Source: Chthoniobacter flavus (GTDB lineage: Bacteria; Verrucomicrobiota; Verrucomicrobiia; Chthoniobacterales; JACTMZ01). Taken from it: a stretch of DNA of 64,000 nt. The translations under genes and the position numbers were made by a program. The notes beneath the pieces were generated by a model. The model made no database searches, was not told where the DNA came from, and saw only the letters and a list, made by a program, of their open reading frames with translations. Location of the stretch: NCBI GenBank assembly GCA_945878135.1, contig CAMDUL010000006.1, forward strand, positions 46,333 through 110,332, given 5' to 3'. Of the stretch, positions 50,926-58,111 are shown piece by piece (position 1 is the first letter of the stretch; each line of letters begins with the position of its first letter).

Positions 50926-51662
50926 CACCCCAAACGCGGCGCGCGGTTCACGTCCTTGTAATAAATGTAGCGCGCGGGCGTCTTTCCCATGGCCACGAAC
51001 CACTGCGGACAATAAGGCGCCAGCCACAGCGCGTCGCCTTTCTCCACCGGATGCCAGTCGTCACCAAGCTTGTAGACGCCCGCCCCGTCGAGAATGAGCA
51101 TCCCGTGCTCCATGACATGACATTCCACGAAAGGCAAAGTCCCGCCCGGTGCATAGGTGAAAATATTCACCGCCATGTCGAACTCCGGCCCGTCCGGAAG
51201 CAGCGCCTGCAACTGCGCCGCCGGATCCCCGAGGAACGCCTCCGACTTCACTTTCTTCTCGTCCCCGAAGACCGCCTCCGGCGCGGCCGCCCCGGGCAAT
51301 ACTTCGTATTTCTTGGCGAAAAGCAGGACCCGCGCCCCCGCCTTGCTCGTGATCTCGAAGGTGCCACCCGCCGGAAGGTAAGCGAAACCACCGGCCCCGA
51401 GTTCATTCCCGTTCACCGCGCAGGCGCCTTCCACCACATAATAAAAATGCTCGTCGCCATGCGTGTGCCCCGCCCCGCGGCCCCCGGCTTCCATGACATA
51501 AAGCGTCTCGGTGATCCGCGCCCCGAGGCCGGCGGACACCAAAACGAACGGCACCGTCTTCGTCCACCCGGGCTCCACGCCGGGCACATGACTGTCGGGC
51601 GCGATAAGGGCGTAAAGCGGACGCACCACCGTCCGTGTCGTGCCGAGTGGAGTCGGGATCAT
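50925..51662 (-). CDS. allE: (S)-ureidoglycine aminohydrolase
   Basis: The 245-aa bicupin opens LGTTRTVVRPLYALIAPDSHVPG, then metal-binding GHTHGDEHFYYVVEG near 79-93 and the second cupin FVECHVMEHGMLILDGAGVYKLGDDWHPVEKGDALW. It releases ammonia from ureidoglycine to give (S)-ureidoglycolate. Length and motif order fit AllE (YlbA). It is translationally coupled to allC. The ATG at 51662 fits the conserved MIPTPLG-type start. Confidence 0.9.
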   Translation of the reverse strand: MIPTPLGTTRTVVRPLYALIAPDSHVPGVEPGWTKTVPFVLVSAGLGARITETLYVMEAGGRGAGHTHGDEHFYYVVEGACAVNGNELGAGGFAYLPAGGTFEITSKAGARVLLFAKKYEVLPGAAAPEAVFGDEKKVKSEAFLGDPAAQLQALLPDGPEFDMAVNIFTYAPGGTLPFVECHVMEHGMLILDGAGVYKLGDDWHPVEKGDALWLAPYCPQWFVAMGKTPARYIYYKDVNRAPRLG

Positions 51663-51708
51663 GGGCCGGACAGAATTGCGCCCGCGCCCCGCCCCTGACG
51701 AGCACAAA

Positions 51709-52263
51709 TCAGCGTCCGACCAGTTTGCGCACCGCGCTCCAACTCGCGCCCGCCCGGTCCTTGTCCGACAGCACCGGTTGCTCCCCGGGAGCCAGCGGCC
51801 AAGCGATCCCGACCTCCGGATCATCCCACGCCAGCGCATACGCTGCCGACGGATCCCACGGCGCCGTCACCTTGTAAAGATAGACCACGTGCTCGCTCAG
51901 CGCCAAAAACCCGTGGGCGAATCCCGGCGGCAACCAGAGGCTCCGGTTTTCCTCCGCCACCAGCGTCAGCCCCTCCCACTTCCCGAAGGTCGGCGAGTCC
52001 GGCCGCAGATCCACCGCCGCCTCAAAGACCTCGCCCTCGAGCACGGTGAACAGCTTTCCCTGCGGATGCCGCGTTTGGAAATGCATCCCGCGCAAAGTCC
52101 CCCGCCGCGTCCTGATCAGATTATCCTGCACAAACTCCGCCTCGATCCCCGCCGCCGCCAACTCCGCGCCATTCCACACCACCTCGAAAGTCCCCCGCGC
52201 ATCGGCATGCGCCTCCCGCGACAAAAGCAACATCCCCCCGAGCCCGAGTTCGCGAATTTTCAT
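51709..52263 (-). CDS. rfbC: dTDP-4-dehydrorhamnose 3,5-epimerase
   Basis: The 184-aa RmlC cupin shows FVQDNLIRTRRGTLRGMHFQ (catalytic His in RGMHFQ), VFEAAVDLRPDSPTFGKWEG with the catalytic Asp, and SLWLPPGFAHGFLALSEH. It makes dTDP-L-rhamnose precursor for surface polysaccharide. The other rml genes are not adjacent. It sits 46 bp upstream of allE on the same strand, an odd pairing with nitrogen metabolism that could be chance or a shared transcript. Upstream is the start of the accessory island. Confidence 0.9.
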   Translation of the reverse strand: MKIRELGLGGMLLLSREAHADARGTFEVVWNGAELAAAGIEAEFVQDNLIRTRRGTLRGMHFQTRHPQGKLFTVLEGEVFEAAVDLRPDSPTFGKWEGLTLVAEENRSLWLPPGFAHGFLALSEHVVYLYKVTAPWDPSAAYALAWDDPEVGIAWPLAPGEQPVLSDKDRAGASWSAVRKLVGR

Positions 52264-52474
52264 GCCCGCCATCCTACCCGACCCCTCCCCGCTTTGCACT
52301 CCTCCCTCATCAAGCCCTCCATCCGGCCGTCCCCTGTCTTCCTCCTCGCCTGTTATGCTCCGCGCCCTTGGCGAACTTTGCGTGATTACGCCCCCCCACC
52401 GCCCTCCGACTCCGGCTCTTGGTCTTTTGGTCTCCCGTTTGACGATTCCCGCCTGCAAGATATCTACTTACAGC

Positions 52475-52575
52475 ATGCGCAGCACCCTCACCGTCAGCCT
52501 GCCGGCCAGAAATACAGCGGCATCCGCATCCTCACTCCCCGCGAGTGGCTCGAAACCCAAGACCACCCGATCTGA
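52475..52575 (+). pseudogene. Possible decayed antitoxin-toxin remnant
   Basis: The plus strand has MRSTLTVSLPA, an N-terminus like ribbon-helix-helix antitoxins, and, in another frame without an intervening gene body, GQKYSGIRILTPREWLETQ then a stop at 52575, similar in style to the last beta-strand and helix of PIN-domain toxins. I read this as the ends of a former TA pair after internal deletion. Both pieces are short and could be chance. Confidence 0.3.
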
Positions 52576-52600
52576 AATAAAAAGCGCGCTGAAAGCGCGC
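52576..52600 (-). terminator. GCGCGC-family terminator T1 (after wecG-like gene)
   Basis: Minus strand: GCGCGCT-TTC-AGCGCGC followed by TTTTTATTTC. It lies 112 bp after the stop of the GT26 gene. It is one of six very similar terminators in the island. Confidence 0.85.
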
Positions 52601-52711
52601 CACTTCGTTTCCTTGGTTGCGTTGACCTTGCTTCGCTTCAGTCTGTCTCGCCAAGCTCGGCTCTGTTCAAAAAGCTCCCGCCCCTCCGCGCCCTTGGCGG
52701 ACCTTGCGTGA

Positions 52712-53410
52712 TTATTCCCCCACCGGACTTCTCTCCCGATACCGCAACACCATCCCAACCAACGGCAACGCACTCCAATACCGCGGGATAAACTTCTTCG
52801 GTTCATAGATGCAACGCATCAACCATCCGAGCCCGCTGCGATCCGCCCACACCGGAATCTTGGCCTGCGTTCCCGCGAGAAAAGCCACCGCCGCCCCCGT
52901 GCAAACAATACCCGGACACGGATCCAACCGCTCGCGCAACCACGCCCCGAGCACCTCCTGCTTCCCTCCCGCGAGATTGAGAAAAACCACCCGCGGCTTC
53001 GCACTCTTCAGCCTCCGCAACAACTCCTCGTCCGCAATCGGGTATCCCCGGTAAAACGGCGCCACATACGTATTCCCCTCGTCCACCGGAAACCCCTGCG
53101 TCCGCAGCCACTCGGCAATCTTGCGCCCCTCCTCCTCCGTCGGCATGACCCAGAACGCCGCCCCCGGCTCCTTCAATGCCGGATCCACCAAGATCGCCTC
53201 GAGAAACTTCAGCCCCGAATGCCGCGGCACACTCTTGCCCGTCGCCGCCCGATACACCGTCACCATCACCGCACTGTCCGTGAGAGCCACATCCGCCGTC
53301 TCCACCGCACGCCGGTAATCCGGAACCTTGCGCAATTCATTGGCCAAGTTCGGACCCGACGGCGCAACCACAAGCCCACCACCCCAAGTCTCCGCCACCG
53401 CCTCCTCCAC
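52712..53410 (-). CDS. WecG/TagA/CpsF family glycosyltransferase (GT26)
   Basis: The 232-aa protein starts at GTG 53410. Family features include SGPNLANELRKVPDYRRAVETADVALTDS, KFLEAILVDPALKEPGAAFWVMP, PKPRVVFLNLAGGKQE-like VVFLNLAGGKQEVLGAWL and CTGAAVAFLAGTQ, followed by the C-terminal GLGWLMRCIYEPKKFIPRYW. These enzymes add ManNAc-type sugars to lipid-linked intermediates. The usual acidic DG after the first motif is DS here. The N-terminus is slightly short, but the upstream in-frame stop prevents extension. Confidence 0.85.
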   Translation of the reverse strand: MEEAVAETWGGGLVVAPSGPNLANELRKVPDYRRAVETADVALTDSAVMVTVYRAATGKSVPRHSGLKFLEAILVDPALKEPGAAFWVMPTEEEGRKIAEWLRTQGFPVDEGNTYVAPFYRGYPIADEELLRRLKSAKPRVVFLNLAGGKQEVLGAWLRERLDPCPGIVCTGAAVAFLAGTQAKIPVWADRSGLGWLMRCIYEPKKFIPRYWSALPLVGMVLRYRERSPVGE

Positions 53411-53465
53411 CGAGCCGGTTAAACGGAATCCCTAAAATTCGTTCGCGCGACATGGAGAATCCGCT

Positions 53466-53816
53466 CTACTGCCCGCGAAAAATGTGGTTAGCCAACCGCT
53501 TCTGCAGCCCGGCCAAGGTATTCGGAGACAGACGCCCCAAGCGCCTCGTCATGTTCCTCACAGGCACAACGCCGACAAAACCCAACCGAATCACCGATTC
53601 CATGTGCAAGCCAGCCGAGACAAAGTCCGGAGAACCCGGACTAAGGATCAAATCAAATCCCCTGATCGCTTGGTGCATCTGTGTGCTGATTCCGCACGCC
53701 AAGTAGTCGCCGAAGCCCGGCAACTCGCGCAGTAGCAGGACTGGGCGCAGCTTCGCACCGCCATCCGCTTGAGTCAGCGGCGCGACTACGACATCACCTG
53801 GGAAGACCGTGGCCAC
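53466..53816 (-). CDS. PemK/MazF-like toxin
   Basis: The 116-aa protein starts at GTG 53816. MATVFPGDVVVAPLTQADGGAKLRPVLLLRELP and YLACGISTQMHQ are the SH3-like barrel of PemK/MazF endoribonucleases, and the C-terminal RRLGRLSPNTLAGLQKRLANHIF is the common tail. It should cleave mRNA. It follows its presumed antitoxin by 6 bp. A related C-terminal fragment lies at 56830-56973. Confidence 0.8.
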   Translation of the reverse strand: MATVFPGDVVVAPLTQADGGAKLRPVLLLRELPGFGDYLACGISTQMHQAIRGFDLILSPGSPDFVSAGLHMESVIRLGFVGVVPVRNMTRRLGRLSPNTLAGLQKRLANHIFRGQ

Positions 53817-53822
53817 AGAGGC

Positions 53823-54035
53823 TCAAGACAAACGTTCGCCGCACTCGGAATAATCCGGCTCATCGGGCCCGTAAGCCGCCTCAAGCAGAGCGCCGGAGGC
53901 CACGATCCAATCCGCGTGCTCAGCCACCAGGGCAGACTCGCGGACATCCACCGCCACAATACTGCCGCGCGGCATGGGCAATGGCTTGCTCAACACCAAG
54001 TGTGTAGGGTCCTCGACCCGGGCGGTTATCTGCAT
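53823..54035 (-). CDS. Antitoxin of the PemK-like module
   Basis: The 70-aa protein MQITARVEDPTHLVLSKPLPMPRGSIVAVDV... is acidic towards the C-terminus (GPDEPDYSECGERLS). It lies immediately upstream of the PemK-like toxin with a 6-bp gap, so it is the likely antitoxin. No strong DNA-binding motif can be assigned; the N-terminal beta-strands may be an AbrB/SpoVT-like half. Called by position. Confidence 0.65.
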   Translation of the reverse strand: MQITARVEDPTHLVLSKPLPMPRGSIVAVDVRESALVAEHADWIVASGALLEAAYGPDEPDYSECGERLS

Positions 54036-54109
54036 GGTTACAAATTAAATGGCCCGCATTCCCTCCGCAAGCTCCGCTAAACGAGAATTCCAGAGGTGAA
54101 AATCCCCGA

Positions 54110-54170
54110 AAATAGAAAAGCGCGCTCTCCCCGACCCGTAGTGCTCTACGAGCCGGAGGGTAGCGCGCTT
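54110..54170 (-). terminator. GCGCGC-family terminator T2 (after nucleotidyltransferase gene)
   Basis: Minus strand: AGCGCGCT arms at both ends enclose a second stem (CTCC...GGAG and GTAG...CTAC), followed by TTTTCTATTTT. The inner part is nearly identical to T5 at 57.9 kb. Confidence 0.8.
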
Positions 54171-54240
54171 CTTCGCTTCCTTCGTTACGTTGACTTTGCT
54201 TCGCTTCAGTCTGTCTCGGCAAGCTCGGCTCTGTTAAAAG
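54169..54240 (-). repeat. Repeat of about 70 nt shared with 52602-52675
   Basis: The two copies share long blocks including GCTTCGCTTCAGTCTGTCTC and AAGCTCGGCTCTGTT with few mismatches. Both are directly upstream, in the minus transcript, of a GCGCGC terminator. Confidence 0.8.
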
Positions 54241-54306
54241 AGTATCGGGCCTTACGTTCCCACTTTTTACCAGCTACCCGTAAACGAGGCTTCGCCTGGT
54301 CCGTCT

Positions 54307-54720
54307 TCAAACCAGCGTGATTCCCCGCGACGTGATATCCGCGTGGAACATCGCCCCGCGTTGCAGACGTTCGTCCAGATCCCTCGAGTCCCGCACCACG
54401 ATATCGAAAGGCAAATTGACCCCCTCCCGGCGCAGCGGCTGAAACGCCTTGCGAATCGCCGTGGCCGCCGCGCGCGCGCTCCCCTGCAAGGGCTTCACCA
54501 CCAGTAAATCCACATCGCTGTCGGCCGTGGGTTGGCCATAGGCATAAGAACCAAACAGCACCACCCGCTCCGGGCTGAACTTGCCCACCAAAACCCGCAG
54601 ATATGGAAGCAACGCGTCGGCAATCCGGTGGACAGGATAACGTTCGTCTCGCAGCACCTCTTCTCTGATGCCACGGCACGAGATTTCAGACTGGTCAGTT
54701 GACTGCATTTCGTAAAACAC
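54307..54720 (-). CDS. MNT-type nucleotidyltransferase domain protein
   Basis: The 137-aa protein carries the nucleotidyltransferase core VVLFGSYAYGQPTADSDVDLLVV (GS-x9-DxD) near 54-76 and a third acidic strand in LPFDIVVRDSRDLDE. MNT proteins often pair with HEPN toxins and act as antitoxins that nucleotidylate them; no HEPN gene is adjacent here. An internal ATG (MQSTDQS) four codons in is an alternative start. It is a single-gene unit ending in terminator T2. Confidence 0.8.
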   Translation of the reverse strand: MFYEMQSTDQSEISCRGIREEVLRDERYPVHRIADALLPYLRVLVGKFSPERVVLFGSYAYGQPTADSDVDLLVVKPLQGSARAAATAIRKAFQPLRREGVNLPFDIVVRDSRDLDERLQRGAMFHADITSRGITLV

Positions 54721-55041
54721 CCTTATTCCCTGTCCCCTATCCTGTCCCGCGTCCTCGTCGCACGGGGAGACCGCTCCGGGGTCTTCACCGGACCCACAGC
54801 GGCAAGCAGCTTCAGGGCACGCAAACGCACGGGCGCAAGCCCGTCAGGCCCGCACACTCTTCCGCGCCGACTCTCCTTACGTTTCGGAATCATTAAATCA
54901 GCAGAACCTATCCTCTTCCCCAAAAATAAAAAAGCGCGCTCATCGCGCGCCCTCCGACCTCCGACTGTTTCCTGTCTATTGTCCCCTGGCTCCTCGGCCC
55001 ATGAAGGGTGAAGGCTACTTCACTGGGCTCACCCGCCACAC
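54721..55041. other. 321-bp spacer with heptanucleotide repeats and terminator
   Basis: Minus-strand 7-nt steps occur at about 54724-54758 (GGGACAG GATAGGG GACAGGG AATAAGG) and about 54951-54998 (GGAGCCA GGGGACA ATAGACA GGAAACA GTCGGAG GTCGGAG). Terminator T3 lies at 54922-54950. No gene is seen. Confidence 0.65.
54922..54950 (-). terminator. GCGCGC-family terminator T3 (after RelE-like gene)
   Basis: Minus strand: GCGCGCG-ATG-AGCGCGC followed by TTTTTTATTTTTG. It ends the RelE-like toxin transcript 92 bp after the stop. Confidence 0.88.
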
Positions 55042-55299
55042 TTACCCGCCAAGCAACCGGTCATACTCCGAATGGTGACCAATCCAAAACCACACCAACC
55101 CCTCGCTTCTCTCTTTTGCCAGCACGCGGTAATGCAAACCGACTCGTGCGCTGTAGAAAACACTGACCTTTTTGAGTCTCAGCGACGGGTGCCGCAGATT
55201 TTGTTTGAGCAGTTCGAAATTTTTGTCGGCCAGATCCCGTATTTCAGGCGGCAGTTGCCGGTAGTGAAACCAGAAATCCGGCGAAGCAAAATGATTCAC
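55042..55299 (-). CDS. RelE/HigB-type toxin
   Basis: The 85-aa protein SPDFWFHYRQLPPEIRDLADKNFELLKQNLRHPSLRLKKV followed by YSARVGLHYRVLAKERSEGLVWFWIGHHSEYDRLL is the RelE/ParE barrel, ending with the conserved IGxHxxYD. It would inhibit translation by mRNA cleavage. Its ATG overlaps the upstream antitoxin stop by 4 bp. Confidence 0.85.
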   Translation of the reverse strand: MNHFASPDFWFHYRQLPPEIRDLADKNFELLKQNLRHPSLRLKKVSVFYSARVGLHYRVLAKERSEGLVWFWIGHHSEYDRLLGG

Positions 55300-55493
55300 A
55301 ACGGGGAGCAGCGCCCCGCCTCGAAGTCAGCATCGGCTTTGGCTGCGAGGTGAGCCAGCCGCCCAGCCTGAACATCTCGTTCAATTTTCTCGTCCCAAAG
55401 GTCGGAGATATACTCTTCGAACCACGCAGTGAAGTTCTTGAGATCCTGCGGCGGCAATTGCTGCACTGCCTTCTCCAATTCTACTGTGCTCAT
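55296..55493 (-). CDS. Antitoxin of the RelE-like module
   Basis: The 65-aa acidic protein MSTVELEKAVQQLPPQDLKNFTAWFEEYISDLWDEKIERDVQAG is of the small helical type (about 65-75 aa, LWDEKIE pattern) that partners RelE-like toxins of this kind. It overlaps the toxin start by 4 bp. The C-terminal helix (LAHLAAKADADFEAGR) is the likely toxin-binding part. Confidence 0.8.
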   Translation of the reverse strand: MSTVELEKAVQQLPPQDLKNFTAWFEEYISDLWDEKIERDVQAGRLAHLAAKADADFEAGRCSPL

Positions 55494-55639
55494 AAAAACA
55501 CCAAGTAAGCACTCATGTGCCGCCCGTCAACCCTCCTTGTCACACCAATCCCTCTTGGAGCCTTCCCATATTCGCATGTTGCCCTCGGCAGTTTAGTCGC
55601 CGCGGCGACCCTCACGCCGTCTCGAAGACTCGGCTCTTG

Positions 55640-55790
55640 GTCTCTCAGTCCCTCAGCTCTCAGGTCTCCGGTTTCAGCCCTCATCCCTCCGCGCCTGCCC
55701 CGCAGCCGCGTAAACCTCCATCAGGCCCGCCGTTACTTTCCACTTTTTACCAGTCACCCGCCACCAGTTACAGCGAGCTACGCTCGCCGC
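55640..55790. repeat. Heptanucleotide-periodic and hairpin spacer
   Basis: Minus-strand 7-nt steps (GTAACTG GTGGCGG GTGACTG GTAAAAA GTGGAAA GTAACGG) at about 55725-55772 and CTGAGNN steps at about 55643-55672; the 29-nt block near 55643 recurs near 61338. A hairpin GCGAGC-TAC-GCTCGC at about 55774-55788 covers the 3' end of the DUF2442 gene. Confidence 0.6.
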
Positions 55791-56031
55791 AACCCACCAA
55801 CAGCTCATGCAGACGCTCGGGGGCAATATCCGCACCATTCGGCCAAGCAATGGTTCCTCCCTCGACACGCAACTGCCGGAAGAATCCCTGCTCGGCCAAA
55901 GGACCGAAGACCGGCCCGTAATTCAGATATCGCGAGAGATCGACCTCCCCTTCTTCCCCATCAGCAAAACGCAGCCAGACACGCCGCCCTGTAGTCGGAC
56001 GCGCCTCAGTAGCCTCCGGGAGACACTTCAT
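55768..56031 (-). CDS. DUF2442 domain protein, copy A (C-terminus replaced by a repeat)
   Basis: The 87-aa protein ARPTTGRRVWLRFADGEEGEVDLSRYL and NYGPVFGPLAEQGFFRQL show the DUF2442 fold. It is nearly identical to the paralogue at 61420-61716 up to HELLVG; after that this copy reads CGERSSL and stops, because a REP-like hairpin supplies the tail and stop codon. It overlaps the upstream small gene by 26 bp. Function is unknown; DUF2442 genes often accompany TA-like modules. Confidence 0.8.
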   Translation of the reverse strand: MKCLPEATEARPTTGRRVWLRFADGEEGEVDLSRYLNYGPVFGPLAEQGFFRQLRVEGGTIAWPNGADIAPERLHELLVGCGERSSL

Positions 56032-56215
56032 TCTTATCAGTTAACCCAGCGGGTGGGATTTTTCCAAGCGACTTGTCCTCTCGAGGACTCCCAATCAAGG
56101 ACTCGACGCTGGGCGATAATGCCTGCGCTTTCTTCATCTGCTGCCAAAACCGCTCCGTCGTCAGCCGCGGCTGCCGTCGAATCAACTCCTCGATCTCTTC
56201 AGGCTTTGTCTTCAT
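56006..56215 (-). CDS. Small helical protein between DUF433 and DUF2442 genes
   Basis: The 69-aa protein MKTKPEEIEELIRRQPRLTTERFWQQMKKAQALSP... overlaps both neighbours (17 bp with DUF433, 26 bp with DUF2442), which suggests translational coupling in a three-gene unit. I do not recognise a family. The N-terminal helix is charged, and the C-terminus is Pro/Gly/Asn-rich. It may be a partner protein of the DUF433 antitoxin. Confidence 0.55.
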   Translation of the reverse strand: MKTKPEEIEELIRRQPRLTTERFWQQMKKAQALSPSVESLIGSPREDKSLGKIPPAGLTDKNEVSPGGY

Positions 56216-56552
56216 TGGCCCCGCTCGAGTCCACATCCAAACTGCGGCGCACCGACTCCGACGAGAGTAAACGCCCTGCTGCAATATCGGCTTCCGCCTC
56301 CTTCAGCATCGCGACGATTTGGTCATGCGCGATCGTCGGTTCGCTGCGGCGACTCTGCACGACAGCAAGATCGTCTATGTCTTCGAGCACTGCCATTGCT
56401 TGCTCCCGGCGCACCGAGGGAAATCCCTCGAGGAAGTGCTTGATGGAATCACCACCCTCCAAATGGTCGAACAAGCTCTTCACTGGCACACGCGTTCCAG
56501 CAAAGACTAGCTCGCCACCCAGAACTTCCGGATCTTCTGAAGTCGCACTCAT
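56199..56552 (-). CDS. DUF433-family antitoxin-like protein
   Basis: The 117-aa protein SEDPEVLGGELVFAGTRVPVKSLFDHLEGGDSIKHFLEGFPSVRREQAMAVLED is the winged-helix DUF433 signature (GxPVFxGTRVPV). In other genomes DUF433 pairs with DUF5615 PIN-like toxins. Here the C-terminus is extended (HDQIVAMLKEAEADIAAGRLLS) and no DUF5615 gene follows. The start ATG at 56552 was taken because DUF433 proteins begin near MSA/MSL. Confidence 0.8.
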   Translation of the reverse strand: MSATSEDPEVLGGELVFAGTRVPVKSLFDHLEGGDSIKHFLEGFPSVRREQAMAVLEDIDDLAVVQSRRSEPTIAHDQIVAMLKEAEADIAAGRLLSSESVRRSLDVDSSGANEDKA

Positions 56553-56582
56553 AAAACCTCCCCAAACCATAGGCACTTCCCC

Positions 56583-56611
56583 AAAAATAAAAAAGCGCGC
56601 TCATCGCGCGC
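56583..56611 (-). terminator. GCGCGC-family terminator T4
   Basis: Minus strand: GCGCGCG-ATG-AGCGCGC followed by TTTTTTATTTTTGG; essentially identical to T3. It separates the vapBC unit from the DUF433 unit. Confidence 0.88.
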
Positions 56612-56829
56612 CCCTTCGTTTCCTTCGTTACCTTTTGTTAAACAATTCCCGCCGTTACTTTCCACTTTTTTGGTCGCTGCGGCGACCTATCTCCGGCTGT
56701 GCCTCCGGTTCCAGCTACCAATAACAACGACGTCTTTGCGTCGACCCTCCGCTTTCCGGTTTGGCTATGGCCTGTCTTTCGGCTCGTCCTTCAACTGCGC
56801 TTCACGCGCTAATCACATCCACCAAAAGC

Positions 56830-56973
56830 TTAACCGACGACCCAATGCGCCAGCCGCTCTTTCGCTTCACATAAGCGCCGAGGAGAAAGTGTTCCGAGCT
56901 CGAGTTCAAAGACCGATTCATTCACTACCGCCAGCCGACTCGTGCGCAGCAAGCTGTCGGCTCTGAGACCAGT
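56830..56973 (-). pseudogene. C-terminal remnant of a PemK/MazF-like toxin
   Basis: The translated fragment GLRADSLLRTSRLAVVNESVF followed by ELGTLSPRRLCEAKERLAHW and a stop aligns in pattern with the end of the intact PemK-like toxin at 53.5 kb (GLHMESVIRL...RRLGRLSPNTLAGLQKRLANH). The N-terminal barrel is missing; directly upstream is the end of vapC. Confidence 0.55.
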
Positions 56974-56983
56974 GGAAGAAAAA

Positions 56984-57391
56984 TCAATCAGCGGCAGGGT
57001 CGGTAATCTCCACTTCGCGGCCGAGCAACCCCACAAAATCACTCCTGTTCAAGGTGACAAGCTTCTCCACGCAAGCCTTGCGCGCTGCCATAGCATGCAG
57101 GAAGTCGTGCACACGACCGCCTCGCACGCCAACTTTTCCGGCTTGCGCACACGCAGCAAGAGATTCCTCGAGGCTCAACTCGACAACTTCCAAATCCTTC
57201 GCCAACGAGGCAATGAGCTCGGCAGCATCATCGGGAGCATACCGGATCCCCAAACGGCCACCGGTCAGTGCAGAGAATACCTCTGAGAAGCTGTGGGACC
57301 GGGTGACGGCGGATTCTTTCGTGACCTTGAGCCTGACAGATTCATCGTGCAAAGCCTCAACTAAGCCGGACGCATCCCAATAACGCCTCAT
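56984..57391 (-). CDS. PIN-domain toxin (VapC-like)
   Basis: The 135-aa protein opens MRRYWDASGLVEALHDE with the first acidic motif, has SFSEVFSALTGGRLGIRY, the central RGGRVHDFLHAMAA (conserved Asp) and C-terminal LVTLNRSDF, giving the PIN RNase fold. It is the predicted toxin of a VapBC module. Its ATG overlaps the antitoxin stop by 4 bp (57388-57391). Its 3' end is followed at once by the PemK-like remnant. Confidence 0.85.
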   Translation of the reverse strand: MRRYWDASGLVEALHDESVRLKVTKESAVTRSHSFSEVFSALTGGRLGIRYAPDDAAELIASLAKDLEVVELSLEESLAACAQAGKVGVRGGRVHDFLHAMAARKACVEKLVTLNRSDFVGLLGREVEITDPAAD

Positions 57392-57699
57392 CGGGCGTCC
57401 CGATCGGCGCGCACAGCTGAAGCAATCACATCACGAGAAAGCACCGCCTTTGCCCCCATCTTCTTGCCCTGCCAATCACGGCTGCGCAGCAGGGGCGTCG
57501 AAGTAGCCAATTTTTCACTGTAGAGATCAGGCTCGTCCTCCATGCCGCGCATGGCCGAAGCCAAGGAGAAATCCTTGAAGGCTTTTTCCTCGTTCTGCTC
57601 TTTTTCCTTCCGCAGAGCCTGCAGAAACCGAAGCACCTGCGACTGCTGCTTCGGCTCAAGCTCCCGCACCTCGCTGGCAATAATTTCGACTGTGCTCAT
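57388..57699 (-). CDS. Antitoxin of the second VapC-like module
   Basis: The 103-aa protein MSTVEIIASEVRELEPKQQSQVLRFLQALRKEKEQ is a helical antitoxin of the DUF2281/VapB-like kind, with a long acidic/charged mid-part and a basic C-terminus (AVRADRDAR). The ATG at 57699 was preferred over an upstream one because this MSTVE start is shared with the RelE-module antitoxin at 55.4 kb. It overlaps vapC by 4 bp. Confidence 0.75.
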   Translation of the reverse strand: MSTVEIIASEVRELEPKQQSQVLRFLQALRKEKEQNEEKAFKDFSLASAMRGMEDEPDLYSEKLATSTPLLRSRDWQGKKMGAKAVLSRDVIASAVRADRDAR

Positions 57700-58111
57700 A
57701 AAGTAACATTTAGGCCTGCCCAACGACTTTGCAAGTAACGATCCCATCCCACCGCCCTCTTGCGCCTTTTCGCGGCCATCCTGCCGGCCCTCTGCCCGGA
57801 AAATGCAAGGGCGGCTCCATAGGAACCGCCCCGCGTCCTGCCGTCGAAACGAACAGGAGGGATTTGGAACTAAAAGGTCAATAGAACGGCGGAAATGTCA
57901 ACAGCGAATATTCTCTGCCCAAAAATAAAAAAGCGCGCTCTCCCCGACCCGTAGTGCTCCACAAGCCGGAGGGCAGCGCGCCCCTTCGTTTCGTTGACTC
58001 CCTCGCTCCCGCTCATCTCGCCTGCGGTGGCCTGCGGCCATCTGCCCCAAGCGCCCGCGCGCTCCGGTGCTCGTTACCTTTTGTTAAAACATCCCCGCGG
58101 TTCCCTTCCCC
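57700..58111. other. 412-bp spacer with hairpin and terminator T5
   Basis: It holds a hairpin GGGCGG-TTCCTATGGAG-CCGCCC (minus strand, about 57811-57834), terminator T5 at 57921-57982 and GC-rich repeat text similar to other spacers, including GTTACCTTTTGTTAAA shared with about 56628. No gene is seen. Confidence 0.6.
57921..57982 (-). terminator. GCGCGC-family terminator T5 (after hicA)
   Basis: Minus strand: GCGCGC arms with a long inner stem (CTCCGGC... and ...CGGGGAG), followed by TTTTTTATTTTT. It matches T2 over the inner part with two or three differences. Confidence 0.82.

Larger units (their letters stand above)
52264..52711. other. 448-bp gene-poor spacer at the start of the island
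   Basis: It contains a candidate decayed toxin-antitoxin fragment (52475-52575, plus), the GCGCGC terminator of the wecG-like gene (52576-52600, minus) and a sequence of about 70 nt (52602-52675) that recurs near 54169-54240. No intact gene is seen. Confidence 0.7.
56553..56983. other. 431-bp spacer between vapC and DUF433 genes
   Basis: It holds terminator T4, a hairpin GGTCGC-TGC-GGCGACC near 56672-56688 of the same class as the tRNA-associated hairpins, and a PemK-like 3' fragment (56830-56973). No intact gene is seen. Confidence 0.65.
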
